A DNA stretch of 64,000 nucleotides from Loxodes magnus (lineage: Eukaryota > Ciliophora > Karyorelictea > Loxodida > Loxodidae). The stretch lies in assembly GCA_946699065.1 (NCBI GenBank), contig CAMPDV010000064.1, forward strand, positions 744,001-808,000, in the 5' to 3' direction. Shown one piece after another: positions 52,222 to 64,000 of the stretch (its first letter is position 1; each line of letters opens with the position of its first letter). Made by a program: the position numbers and the translations under genes. The notes under the pieces are model-generated. The model was given only the letters and a program-made list of their open reading frames with translations. It was not told where the DNA came from and made no database searches.

Positions 52222-52475
52222 ACTAATTAATTAATTAATTAACGTGGGTCTGCCATTATAGGCTATCCACGGATTAACGCTTTAATAAAATAGTCTTGAT
52301 AATCTTTTCTCCTTGTTTTAATTCACAAGTGTGAAGCCTTCTTCTCTCTATTCTTGTGATTCTGTCTAAGGCCGGAGTTGAAATTCTTAAGGAATTCTCA
52401 TTCTAGTACAAAAGTCAGTTTTTAGTATTTTCTATAGTTAAAAATCTTAGTTTATTTTTGCCTCAGCTATGCTTT
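52222..52475 (-). pseudogene. retroelement 3' coding end with TTAA tail
   Basis: Leftward: LE-[TGA]-EFLKNFNSGLRQNHKNRE, KKASHL-[TGA]-IKTRRKDYQDYFIK, ALIRGQPIMADPRQLIN, then (TTAA)n at about 52222-52242. The end matches LIRGQPNKGDSTLIN. In LE-[TGA]-EF the TGA stands where other copies have TGG in NEWE. Confidence 0.55.
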
Positions 52476-52479
52476 GCTT

Positions 52480-52625
52480 TCCACCAAGCTCCTATCCAAG
52501 TTGACGGCATAGTGAATAGGAGAGCTTCTGAGGCGCGGAATACAGAATAAGACTCGCTTTTTCTGATATTGGGTCTCAAGCTAGAAACTAGCTTAAGACT
52601 CACCGTCCATATTTTAAATTTTTAT
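52480..52625. other. GC-rich island with a long hairpin
   Basis: GTCTCAAGCTAG and CTAGCTTAAGAC near 52585-52612 form a 12-pair stem with one mismatch around a three-base loop. The region also contains ATAGGAG and AATAGGAGAGC repeats and GAGGCGCGGAA. No family match. It may be an RNA element or a hairpin at an element boundary. Confidence 0.4.
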
Positions 52626-52639
52626 CTAATATGAGGCGT

Positions 52640-53755
52640 CTTAAATCATATTCTCAGACTTTACGATAGTTCATCTCTTAATAAGAATAGTATATACACT
52701 TAAAAATGTGCTCAAATGTATCATACTCTCTACACATACAGTAGGGATTATTTATAGGATAGTGACGATCTTAAAGATTTTTTCGAAATGATAGGATTGG
52801 GTTCTAAGCTTATATACTGACAATCTCCTGTCTAAATTATTTGCTCAATTTAGTGTAAGTAATTATTGGAAAGTGGTTAAGATTACTAAACTGTTCAGTA
52901 TATATTTTAGCTATTTTCATTCTCTTAAACTTTTGAGTAGCTGTATTATAGAAATATTTTTGTATTTTTCTCTTTTATATTAGTAAAGGTTTTTAAATTT
53001 GTACTAATCTAGGAATTCTACAGATCGATAATATATAGGTCTGATAATTATTAAATTTGATCATAGTATTGAAGTCCTTTTATCCAGTTTGTAATGAAAA
53101 GAGAACCTATTGTCAATATTAGAAAATAAATGTTTTTTTAATTTCATTTTATAATAAAATTTCAGATTGCTTATTGGGGTTAAGATTTCTTTTTGAGAAT
53201 TAAACATATTATTAAATAGACTAAGAGAAAAGAAAATCGGAATAATACAGGAACTTTAAACAGAGAGTTTTATTATGAAAAAAGGTATTGTGAAGCACTA
53301 CCATATGTTTATGAAATAGCATGAATAAAAAATAAGTGAAATCTTAGATATATATGCTAAAAGAAATATACAAATAGTCAATAAAAAAAATGAATATTTT
53401 TAAATGGAAAGAATATGAAACAAAGAATAGTAATAAACATAAATATAAAAACAAAAAGAAAGGTCAATCACCTTTAAATCCCCAAGACACTGAATATAAA
53501 AATAGATATCTTTTAAAAGTATCTGGAATCCATGATTACTGAATGCTAAAAGACGTAAGCCTGAAGCCTAAATAAAACTATAATAAAAAAAGGTATTACT
53601 TCATAAAATACATAAATAATGCTAAAAATTTTTCAATAAAATTTTTGAATACAAAGGCAAGTTTATTCTATTTATAGAAGAAATTATAAATAAAAATATA
53701 CAAGATAAACATGAATTAATATAATAGAAATAACTTAGTGCGATAATAGATTTTT
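52640..53755. other. AT-rich spacer, nothing recognised
   Basis: Lys/Asn-rich short frames on the plus strand near 53400-53700, without motifs. No repeats identified. Confidence 0.35.
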
Positions 53756-53989
53756 AAATTCTGTATCTAAAACGAAAAAATAAATTGTAAACTGCAATTA
53801 CTAAAATTTATTTCTACTTACGATATCATATGTTAATGCTTAAACACAAATTAATCCTAAACTAGGAATCAACATTGAATGATTGAATGTGTCAGACTAC
53901 AAAAAAAAATGTTTATCTAAATTTTCTATTAAAATGTTTTGGACAAACTGTAACTTGCCGACTTAATTTTAATATAGAAAGAATGATAA

Positions 53990-54565
53990 AAGAACAAATC
54001 AATAATAAATGATGCTATAAAATTCCACATCAGTGTGCAAGCAATAACCCATGTACAGGATATTACGACAAGCTACATATATAGAAGCTAATAGCCGCAA
54101 TTCTTTATTATGTCTACCCATTATCTGAGTCACAATAAGCATAGAAAGTAGGAAATCTGTACTTGTTTTTGACTAAGAATAAAATGCAGTTATACAGCAT
54201 AGACATTTAAGGTAAGAAATTTGATAGAAATCGATATATATAACTTTTGTAAAAATGAGATACGAATTCACATAATTAAGGTATAGATACTATTTATAAG
54301 AGAGAGATATATTAAGAAATTAAATGCAACAAAATTTAATAAAAAAAAACAAATATAATGATAACTAATAAAATCTAGCCAAAATAATTTGGAGAAACTA
54401 CGAATTCGAAAACTGAGTTCGATCACTAAATAAAGAACAAAGAAGAATAATAGATGCTTAGATTAAAGAAATTATAAAAATATATTAGAAAATACTGGAA
54501 TATCAAAAAAATCATGGTGATCCTAGTAATGGTGGTACCACGTTAATTAATTATTTTATTTCTAT
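53990..54565 (+). pseudogene. retroelement 3' coding end, right-arm copy
   Basis: Frame IWRNYEFEN-[TGA]-VRSLNKEQ, RRIIDAQIKEIIKIY, then about 30 extra bases absent from the left arm, and NHGDPSNGGTTLINYF (54513-54560). This is the clearest example of the shared C-terminal motif. Confidence 0.6.
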
Positions 54566-54639
54566 ATAAAATAAAATAGTACCTAAGAATAACAAATCAC
54601 TTCAACAAAACATATAACTCTTATTAGGATGTGTCCAAT

Positions 54640-55275
54640 AATATTTTCTTTCTTTAGATGGAGAACTAAAGCAAAAACTATTAGTGATCTTTATTTTCAA
54701 ACTTAAGGTTTAACAAACTCTAAGAAAATTTAAAAATCTGAAAGTTCAATAATATTAAAAGAATAAACTCTAAATACATCATTACAGCAAATTAAAGGGA
54801 GAGCTTTATAGAAAGAATAGGTTGTTAGAGAAATGTAAAATACTAGGAAGTGTAAGCCTGAAAAACTCTAAAGATCCAATAGAAATAGAGCAACAGCCTA
54901 TAACAAAATATATTCACTATCGAAGAAAATCGATAGGTTGATATTGCAAGTGGGTAGGACATAAATCATGTTTTTGTTACCAATTTAGATAAAAGAAAAG
55001 AGAGTAATAGAAAATTAATGAAAATAGGATTTGGTTTACAGGAATAAATACTCCAAGTAAATAAAGAAGCTCCCTATATCTAACTATCAATTAATGAACT
55101 CAAAAGAAAATGATTGAGATTTGAACTAAAGGAATAAATCAAGTAATCTAAATTCATCAAGACTCATGAAAGTAAAGATTCAAACAAAATTGAGGCAATT
55201 AATATTTTTAAACAAAAGACTAATATGTGGAAAGCAAAATAAAAGTGATATCACAATAATAAATTATATTCTTAG
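54640..55275 (+). pseudogene. retroelement zinc-knuckle ORF, right-arm copy
   Basis: Frame DPIEIEQQPITKYIHYRRKSIG-type (54874 on), then G-[TGA]-YCKWVGHKSCFCYQF, a CCHC knuckle missing its first Cys, with TGA at the usual Trp position. LICGKQNKSDITIINY ends it near 55265. Upstream the coiled-coil part is degraded. Confidence 0.55.
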
Positions 55276-55329
55276 CTATATTATTATTAAAAATTCAATA
55301 AATGCTTTATGTGCTTTTCATTATTTATC

Positions 55330-57565
55330 GAGATTGGATTCCTTTACCATTTTTTTATATGGATGGTAATCGCTCCATTTGATTTAGATCTCTTCTGCCT
55401 CTAATCTTTTTAGTAAACTCTATTATCATTTATAAAAATTCTTACTATTCTCTTCAGGTTCTTTGGCCATCTTGTATTTTAAGTCTTTTATTACCAAAAC
55501 AATGCTTTATTAGATGTTGAAAAAATTGAAATATCAACATTTATTTATCTTTTATTTAAATTTTTATTTTGGAAGTTTAAAGTTCTCAAGTTTTTCCAAT
55601 CTTATCGTTATCTCAGTTCCTCAAATTTCTATTTAATCATATGCCAGATTAGTCACGGTATTAGTTTTGATTTCTTCAATAAGGAACTTCCTCCCTTAGT
55701 TGTTTTAGGATAAATGTCTCAACTGTTCTTCTTTTAAGCCTTTATTTAGAATAAGACGCTTCCTTAAGTAAACCTTTTCATAATAAAGTTGTTCAATACA
55801 AGCCATTAGTTCTCTTATTCTCTCAGTAATATTTTAGATTAGCTCATCCTGCTTGTAAAGAGTATTTTTCACTTTGTCATATATATTCATATAAGTATTC
55901 ATTTTCTTATTCAATTATTGAAGTAATATCCTAGCTACATTGTAGTCATTTACCTTGATATGATGACGAAGATTACTGTTAATTTTGCTTTTTCTCTTCT
56001 AGCTTGGCTTATCTCCTAGTATTTCTATGGTAAATTTTGATGCTTTACTATTTTCCCATTTTCAATTATTTTGAAAGAAATAGATAAGAATAATATGAAA
56101 GAAATAGATATAAAGTAAAAAAATTTCGAAGCATTCCTTTTAGGATACTTCTCTAAAGCAATTTAGCCATAAAAAAGTAGCACTTTTTAAAAGTATAATT
56201 ATAGTAATTTCTTATTAAGTGTTAGTTATACTATATCTCTATAAAAACAGTCCAGGATATATCTAAAGTATAAATAGAACTGAAGGCTAACTATCTTCTC
56301 TATGAAGATAGCAGATTAAATAATTAAGCTTAAAACCAGCATTAAATAATTTAAACTAGAATGGATCTTCGCAACAAATTATCTTAATTGAAGATAAAGA
56401 AATTAAATCAAAAAATGTACTAAAGATGTAACATTCTATCAAATTTCAGTATATTAGAATGGCTAAATCTTTAAATTTCTAGGTAAAAAATAAGAAAATC
56501 AAATTAAGAATTATTCTACATTTTATCAAGGAAGTTCCAGATAAATTACTCTTAACTTTCTTAATTCAATTTATAAACATTTTAGTTAAAAATTGTATTA
56601 AACAGAAGCAAGGAATAAAGTAAATTTAGCTGACAAAAACAGAATAAGATCAGATGGAGAAAATAGTTGAGAATTTAAAATTTAAATTTAAGAGATTTAT
56701 AATAGACTAGCTAAATATGACTTTATTGTCTTTTAATTCAATTATCCTATAAAATATTTACTTTAATATTTTTCAAACTAGCTGAAGGCTTTTGCAACGT
56801 TAATTAACAATAGACATGATAACTGAATTTATAACTAAGAAGAAATATAGAAGAATATACACTTTAAGTTAATAATGTATTCTGATATAACATTTAAAGC
56901 TAAAATTTAAATTCTAATTTGATGAAAAGTTTACATTTTGTATGCTTTAAATAAAAATAAATTGCAAACAATTAAATTAAATTTCAAGCAAGTACAATGC
57001 TTTAGCTTATATACCATATTTACTAATTAATTTCTTTCAAAACTTATAATTTTTGATTCTGTAAACTTTTAAGTAGCTAACTCTAAGCTTATGTTGAGAT
57101 TTAAGTAACTTTTTCTTGATAGATGAACAAGATTATAAGAATAAATATTTATAAAATAGTTACTAAAATAAATAAAAGCCTGAACTAGAAAATTAGTCTA
57201 AATTAAGTTAATATTAATGATGATTTAGCTCATTTTTAAATAAATTTAAGTAAAGAAAAATTAAACATTTAATTTAAGACTATTAAAATATACCATTTTA
57301 AAAATACAAGCTTTAGCTAATTTTAGCTAGAAAATGACTAAAAAAATATTTTTATAAATAGGATTAAGTAAATCTAAAGATAGGTTATAAGTGACTTACA
57401 ATTGCTTTATGAGATAAAGCTTCTTTTAATCTTAGTCAAACTTAATACTTTAATAAATAGGTTAATTATGAAAATCTAAAATGTATTAAAATATATTAGT
57501 TAGCTAAGCTTTTATCTAATTGACATTTTTTATCAAATATCGAAATAACTCATACCTTTAAATTC
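55330..57565 (+). repeat. 5' flank of tubulin copy 5
   Basis: Inverted match to 43526-45770 and, in reverse, to the copy 1 flank. AT-rich with decayed Lys/Glu-rich frames on minus. No gene supported. Confidence 0.65.
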
Positions 57566-59095
<1,530 letters not shown>

Positions 59096-60000
59096 GAACC
59101 TCAAAAAATATTTCTTAATTTCAAAATTAAAAAAATGTCTAAATGCATCTATTAAAAGTAACTAAGAAGTTATTAGTATTAAATGATTGTCACTACATAA
59201 AAATTAAAATTCAGTAATTAGATATTTCATTATATATAAATGTTGTATAATTTTATCTTTTTAGATAAAAAAGATTTTTTAAGTGAAAACATCTTTAGGA
59301 TATATACTTGTTGACAATAATAAATTTTTTCTATTTTCATGCTTTATAATATTAAATGAATTTTATATGTTAAAACTACCTTAAGATCGGTTTTACTTTA
59401 ATATAAAAGATATAATATACAAGCATATTTATAAAAATTTTATTTCAGCAAGATGTTTAGATCGATAAAAGCTTAAAAAGGAAAATATTTTTAAATTTAT
59501 TGAAGTATAAAGAGATAAATGCGACATAAAAATATGAAAGTATAAAGAGTATTTTTTAATACTAAAGTAGTTCTTAATTTAGAAACTTTCATAATTTGCA
59601 AGATTAAATAAAGATTTATTTTAATTAGATGAGATAGTTAATTCTTTTTGAAATTGTAAATCGAAATTGAAGTTTGCTTCTATATCTAAACTTACTAAAT
59701 TATGCGCTTATATCATTTTTTCAGTTTTTTAAATTTAAGGCTTCATTTAAATTAAACAGTATTTGTTAAATCTTGGTTTCTAAAACATACCATATTTTTC
59801 CTTTATTATTTGATATCTAAGATATAAGTAAAAAAATCAAAGTGATTTTATTTCAAATGCAGTTTTAAAAAAATATGGTAAATATTGAATGAATACATAA
59901 AAGTTTTCTTGCTTCCAAAAAGTAGGATAAACCAGCATCCTAGAATCTATATGACAAAGGAGATATAGGCAAGCAAATTGCTCACCAGATCGAGATTCCT
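59096..60000 (+). repeat. 3' flank of tubulin copy 5
   Basis: Inverted match to 41100-41995. AT-rich; no gene seen. The first 60 bp after the stop is common to all complete copies. Confidence 0.7.
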
Positions 60001-60019
60001 ACCTTTGAAGAAAGGCCTA

Positions 60020-60600
60020 GGAAAAATGAACAAAAATATCTTGCACTCGGAAGTCTCTAATTTCATCACTAGGCAACAAATAAGCTATGATTAACTGATT
60101 AAAATGATGCTGGGCTTTAGAAAGAGATCAAGAAGCTAAAGAAAGATAATAAAGTATTTAAGGAAAAACTTAAATTAGCAGAAAACATAGAATCAAGACA
60201 CATGACCTAAGAAAGAGATTTAAAATTATTTTTAAATATATCTCGAGACTAGAACAATCAAACTTCTACCTATAAGTTGAAGCAGATAGAAGAAGGAAAC
60301 AAACTTGAAAAAATTGTTGAAAATGAGGTAAAATTGTAATCAAAATTCAAAAGCACACAACTAGAAGAAAAGGAATTTGGAGATAAAATAGAAAGAGAAA
60401 AAGATATATACCTTTAATGTAAGATATATAAAAGAAAATTAAGATAAAATCAGGAGCATGAACAGCAGAGAAGAGTTGAATGAAGAAGGTGGTCCCGACC
60501 AAGGAGTGAAATTGAATGCTCTAAAATGTGTTGAAATACTTAGAAAAAGAGCAATAAATTTTAAACATTTAGTTTATTTCTATTAAGCTATTATAAATTT
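60020..60600 (+). pseudogene. retroelement coiled-coil ORF, right-arm copy
   Basis: One frame runs from about 60121 with LKKDNKVFKEKLKLAENIES, RHMTQERDLKLFLNIS, QNNQTSTYKLKQIEEGN and LEEKEFGDKIEREKDIYLQC to TGA in RRVE-[TGA]-RRW, and is open beyond it to another TGA in KMC-[TGA]-N. NIESR...QERDL matches EIESR...QKRDL at 48.7 kb. The knuckle region is eroded (YLQCKIYKRKL). About 120 codons precede the first TGA. ORF1-type protein of the same family; probably dead. Confidence 0.5.
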
Positions 60601-60789
60601 AAAATTTATTACATGATTATAAAAAAGTGAATAGAATACCGGGAATAAAAACCTTAATATCTAACCCAATAGATAAATCTTAAGTCTCAGTTGGTGAACA
60701 AGATCCAATACCTTAAAAGGATAATTCTATTCCTGTTAAGGGTTGAGAAATACTAAATTTCCTAACAAAATGAAAAAGCTTGAGAAACC

Positions 60790-61560
60790 CACAAGCAAGA
60801 AGTTATTTTACTTAATTCCTTAATTGAGAATATGAATATAGAAATAAAAATCCTTAATGCGGAACAATAAAATCTACAATTTCTTTTGTAAGATAAAAAA
60901 AAGGAAGATCGAGTTTTAATTAGATTAGTTTAGTTTTAAATTGAAAAAATTTGTATTAATATAAAAACAAAGAACAAATATTTAGAAAATTCAAAGAAGA
61001 AGATCAATTAGCAATTAAAAAAATAAGATCAATCAGATAAGATGGAAATCGTATAAAATATTTCTAATTTAATAAAAACTTCTTCAAACGCTTAATAAAA
61101 CGTTGCTATTGCTGTCAAAAGACTGAACTTCTAAAGAGGCTATGTCTGAAATTAAAAAAGTGCTTGAGCATCATAGAAAAAAATTGTAACAACGAGTAGG
61201 CTATATCGTAACTGCTTTAGAGGTTTTGTAGAGATAAGCTGGTATTAGTTGATTCAAGTGTGACATTACTCAAACAGGATCTTGGTTTAAATAGCAACAA
61301 ATGAATAGTTTCATAAGAATTTTGATTACCTTAAAATATTTAGAAAGCTTGAGAAAAATTACAAGAAGATGTAAGAACAATTCTATGAGCTTCTTAAAGA
61401 GAAAGAAGAATAATCTCAATTTAAAATTAACACATAAGAAGAAATTTAAATTTGAGTAATAATAATAAAAAAATTTATCGTCTTCAATTTTAGGAAATAT
61501 TTCCTCTAACAAAAGATGATCCTAACACTTTTAGTTATATTTAATTAATTAAATTCACTA
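60790..61560 (+). pseudogene. coiled-coil ORF, partly outside the arm, with element-like end
   Basis: First frame: EVILLNSLIENMNIEIKIL, LQFLLQDKKKEDRVLIRL, KKKINQQLKKQDQSDKMEI, NAQQNVAIAVKRLNF. After a shift near 61130 the frame is MSEIKKVLEHHRKKLQQRVG, YIVTALEVLQRQAGIS-[TGA]-FKC and a Lys-rich remainder. The end KDDPNTFSYIQLIK (about 61515-61555) followed by TTAATTAATT resembles the GDPxNxGxTTLIN terminus. I recognise no family beyond that. The segment crosses the arm's outer boundary at about 60905. Confidence 0.45.
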
Positions 61561-61709
61561 CATGATTTAACTTTTTTTAATTTCTTAATAAAAGAAAATA
61601 AAATATATTACATAGAGTTTTATCTATATTAGTTAATATATTTTATTTTAAAATAATGAATCAAATATAATAGAAATGTAGTATAAATTAATTAATTATA
61701 AATTTGAAA

Positions 61710-61975
61710 AGTTTCTCTTTCGAGGGACTGGTTCTCCTTTCCAGCTAAATGAAACAGGGCACTCTCTTGACGCACATAAAGAGAATAATTTTTGTTTATC
61801 TCAATAAGCTTCTTCTAGGGTATTCCATAATTATGAGATGATAGGCTTGAAACCGCTAGTAGGAGTGGATAACCAGAAAGATTTTTTTCACTTTCTGAAG
61901 TTGACTCTAGCCAGGGACCTTCTCAGCGACAGGATAGGAACTTGACCATATCCATAAAAATAGAAGGTTTGACCT
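61710..61975 (-). other. repeat family B copy 3
   Basis: Leftward frame VKPSIFMDMVKFLSCR-[TGA]-EGPWLES, SEKNLSGYPLLLAV, SSLSSHNYGIP, LYVRQESALFHLAGKE, NQSLERE, with only one TGA (complement at 61923-61925). Compared with 37729-38020 many differences keep similar residues (MDKIKF/MDMVKF, NLSGYL/NLSGYP, CVKRVSW/YVRQESA). That hints at past protein coding, but an RNA or SINE explanation remains open. It lies 90 bp upstream, on the same strand, of the 3' end of the next retroelement. Confidence 0.5.
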
Positions 61976-62045
61976 AAAGAATTTGATAAAGAATGGAAAT
62001 TTAGCTTTATCTTATATTTTAAAACTTTAATATAATTAATTGAAG

Positions 62046-64000
62046 CAAAATTATAATAATAATAATAAGTTAACATGATTTCTCCTTTAAAAGGATCATC
62101 ACGATTTTAATTAGTTTGATAACTGCCAATAAACTACTATATATAATTCATGAATTTACAGTCTCATATTCTATTTCAAGTACTTCTTCTAAGTTTCTTT
62201 TAAGTTCTAATAACTTTTAAATCTTGATCTGTTATTCTTATTAAGTCCTCTTGTAGTAATAAAAAGTTGATATCTATTTGATTCTTTCTTAAAGTCTACA
62301 TTTATCTTTCCTTTTCCATTTAATTTTTATATTATCCATTAAATTTTCTATTTTACATTTTTTATCAAATCTTTGTAGAGTCAAGTATTTTCATTTAGTT
62401 CAGCCCTATAGTCCTTTCTTATTGTTTTATGAAAAAGTAGTATTTTATTTATATATCCAACTTTTCTTTTTCTACTATTCCTTTTATGAAATTCTTGATA
62501 ATTAGGTTTATTTATTATTAGACGTTTTCTTAAAGATTGCTTATATATAATTTTCATTTTCATTTGATTTTTTCCTTTCAATCTTTTGATTATATTCTTG
62601 CTTTCATTAGAGTAAAAGTAGGTTTCAGCTTTACTTTGTTATTCATCCTCTTATCTCTTCTACAGAGTCAGCATTAATTTACTCTGGTAGGTACCTTTCT
62701 TTAAGTGTTTAGATTGTTCCACTGTAATTGACTCTCATTCTAAAAAATGTAGTATATTTCCTATTTCCTGTGCTTGCTCTATTTTAAGTAGTTGGTAGTT
62801 CTAATATAAAATAATCTAATAATTGACTTCTATATATGAATCATTTTGTCATATCTTATATTCGAATTATTGTTTCGAGTTGTAATTGAATTTTATCACT
62901 CCTTGTATTATTGTCTTAATTTATTTCCGTTTAACTTTCTTACATGACATTCTATGAATATATCTCAAAAAGAAAGTTTTTTATTTTGCCAATTAATAAG
63001 CTCATCCATCAAGTGTTGACTTTGTGTTTAATAGTAGTTTACGTCTAAAAATAGCATTCGTTGGCAGAAATAATATAAATTTTTCAAATTTTAATTCATT
63101 TTTGGCACTGAATGGGTAGCCTATTTTTAATCTGAATATCCTTCATTATATTATTTAAATTTTTCTATTATTTCTTTTTTATAATATCTTCTATAAATGG
63201 AATAAAATCATGGCTGCATCCAAATATTTGATAAAAAAAAGCTCTTAAAAAATATTGAATCATTATATAATGTTGGACATTTTTATATAGTTATCTTATT
63301 TAATATTTATGACTGTGTTCATTAACATTAGATTATTCTGACTCTATATTTTTTGGAAAGATATAACTTCTTATATCTAGTGTCCTAAATCTTTGAATAT
63401 AATTACTTTTACATTTTTAAATAATTTAAATTTATTGTGTCTAATTTTTCAATGTTTTCCCATTTATATTATTCATTTTTCTTTATCTGCGATTAGTATA
63501 TTTTGTCTTTTAGATAAAACTTAATTATTTATCTTATTTCCTCCAATTTATCAGGAGTAATTACAAACTATCTATCAGATATATTAATACTTAAAGAATC
63601 TTTCCATTATTTAGTTATCTTTTTCTAATTCTATCACTATTCTAATTCTTTTATCTAAGTTCCCTTATAATATATTATCTATAATATTAAATATATTAAG
63701 TAAACTTGGGCATTCCTATTCGATTCCTTTATCTGTTTTAAATTTTTTCAAAAGAAAGTCATTTATTTTAATTATATTGACTGTTCATTTTAGATTTCTA
63801 TTAATAATCTTATCAAACATTCTGGAACTTCAATATAATTAATTATTTTTCAAATATATACTCTTGTTATTGAATTAAAAGCTTCTTATTATCAATAAAT
63901 CTACTATTGCTTCTATGTTTTATCTATATAATAATTCTCACTTTATCCTAAGATAAAAATTTGTTATGATCTTGATTTGCAAAATTAAATACATACTATA
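62046..64000 (-). pseudogene. non-LTR retroelement ORF2-type remnant with reverse transcriptase
   Basis: Continues past the window edge. Near 63730-63690 KGIEQECPSLLNIFNIIDNIL matches the RT motif GIRQGCPLSPLLFNxYxxxIL. Upstream, VPECLIRLLIE (another frame) fits the segment before it. Towards the 3' end come RLPIQCQK-[TGA]-IKI-[TGA]-K, SANECYF, FRMRVNYSGTIQTLKERYLP, and an intact-looking frame 62381-62581 (INKPNYQEFHKRNSRKRK, YRAELNENT, then TGA). It ends YQTNQNRDDPFKGEIMLT at about 62070-62110 with an ATT/TAA tail (62046-62066). The last parts match 36.85-37.37 kb. Many TGAs sit at plausible Trp sites. No endonuclease seen. Confidence 0.6.

Overview
The window looks like nuclear DNA of a ciliate. 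It is very AT-rich. Five alpha-tubulin genes read through only if TAA and TAG both mean glutamine, and the four complete copies all stop at TGA. Protein and code fit ciliates and not diplomonads, whose tubulins differ at many positions. Several decayed open frames carry TGA where a conserved residue, often Trp, is expected. That could be the karyorelict code (NCBI table 27: UAR = Gln, UGA = Trp or stop) or simply TGG-to-TGA decay. I cannot name the genus. I see no telomeric repeats, tRNA or rRNA genes, or CRISPR.

Intact genes: alpha-tubulin copies at 1-919 (minus, cut by the window edge), 18037-19401 (plus), 32022-33386 (plus), 41996-43360 (minus) and 57731-59095 (plus). Complete copies are exactly 1365 nt (454 residues). 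All five share a nearly identical promoter of about 160 bp. Coding sequences and promoters are almost identical while outer flanks have drifted, which suggests recent duplication plus gene conversion. Copies 4 and 5 lie in the arms of an inverted repeat of about 7 kb (40375-47284 and 53756-60905) around a 6.5-kb spacer. Copies 1, 2 and 3 carry parts of the same flanks, and smaller blocks (near 3.0-3.9, 23.1-23.7, 28.7-30.5, 34.7-35.7 and 50.7-52.0 kb) are shuffled between them.

Between the tubulin units lies a graveyard of retroelement-like coding sequence. Recurrent modules are: a coiled coil; a DP(I/V)E(I/V)E motif; a CCHC zinc knuckle; a C-terminal motif resembling GDPxNxGxTTLIN followed by TAA-, ATA- or TTAA-rich tails; and two reverse-transcriptase fragments (26.15-26.64 kb plus; 63-64 kb minus). 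These look like ORF1 and ORF2 parts of non-LTR elements, truncated and frameshifted. One decayed host-type gene (7604-9635) encoded a Cys-rich zinc finger, a coiled coil, pentapeptide-like repeats and WD40 repeats.

Two further repeat families have no obvious identity: about 450-bp elements with strong RNA-like folds (5995-6435, 22663-23112, and a relative at 13800-14050), and a 260-290-bp family in three copies (37.73, 47.57 and 61.71 kb) that keeps an open frame if TGA is read through. The rest is AT-rich sequence in which I see nothing definite. All reading was by eye; duplication boundaries are approximate to tens of bases, and long open frames are weak evidence here because TGA is the only candidate stop.
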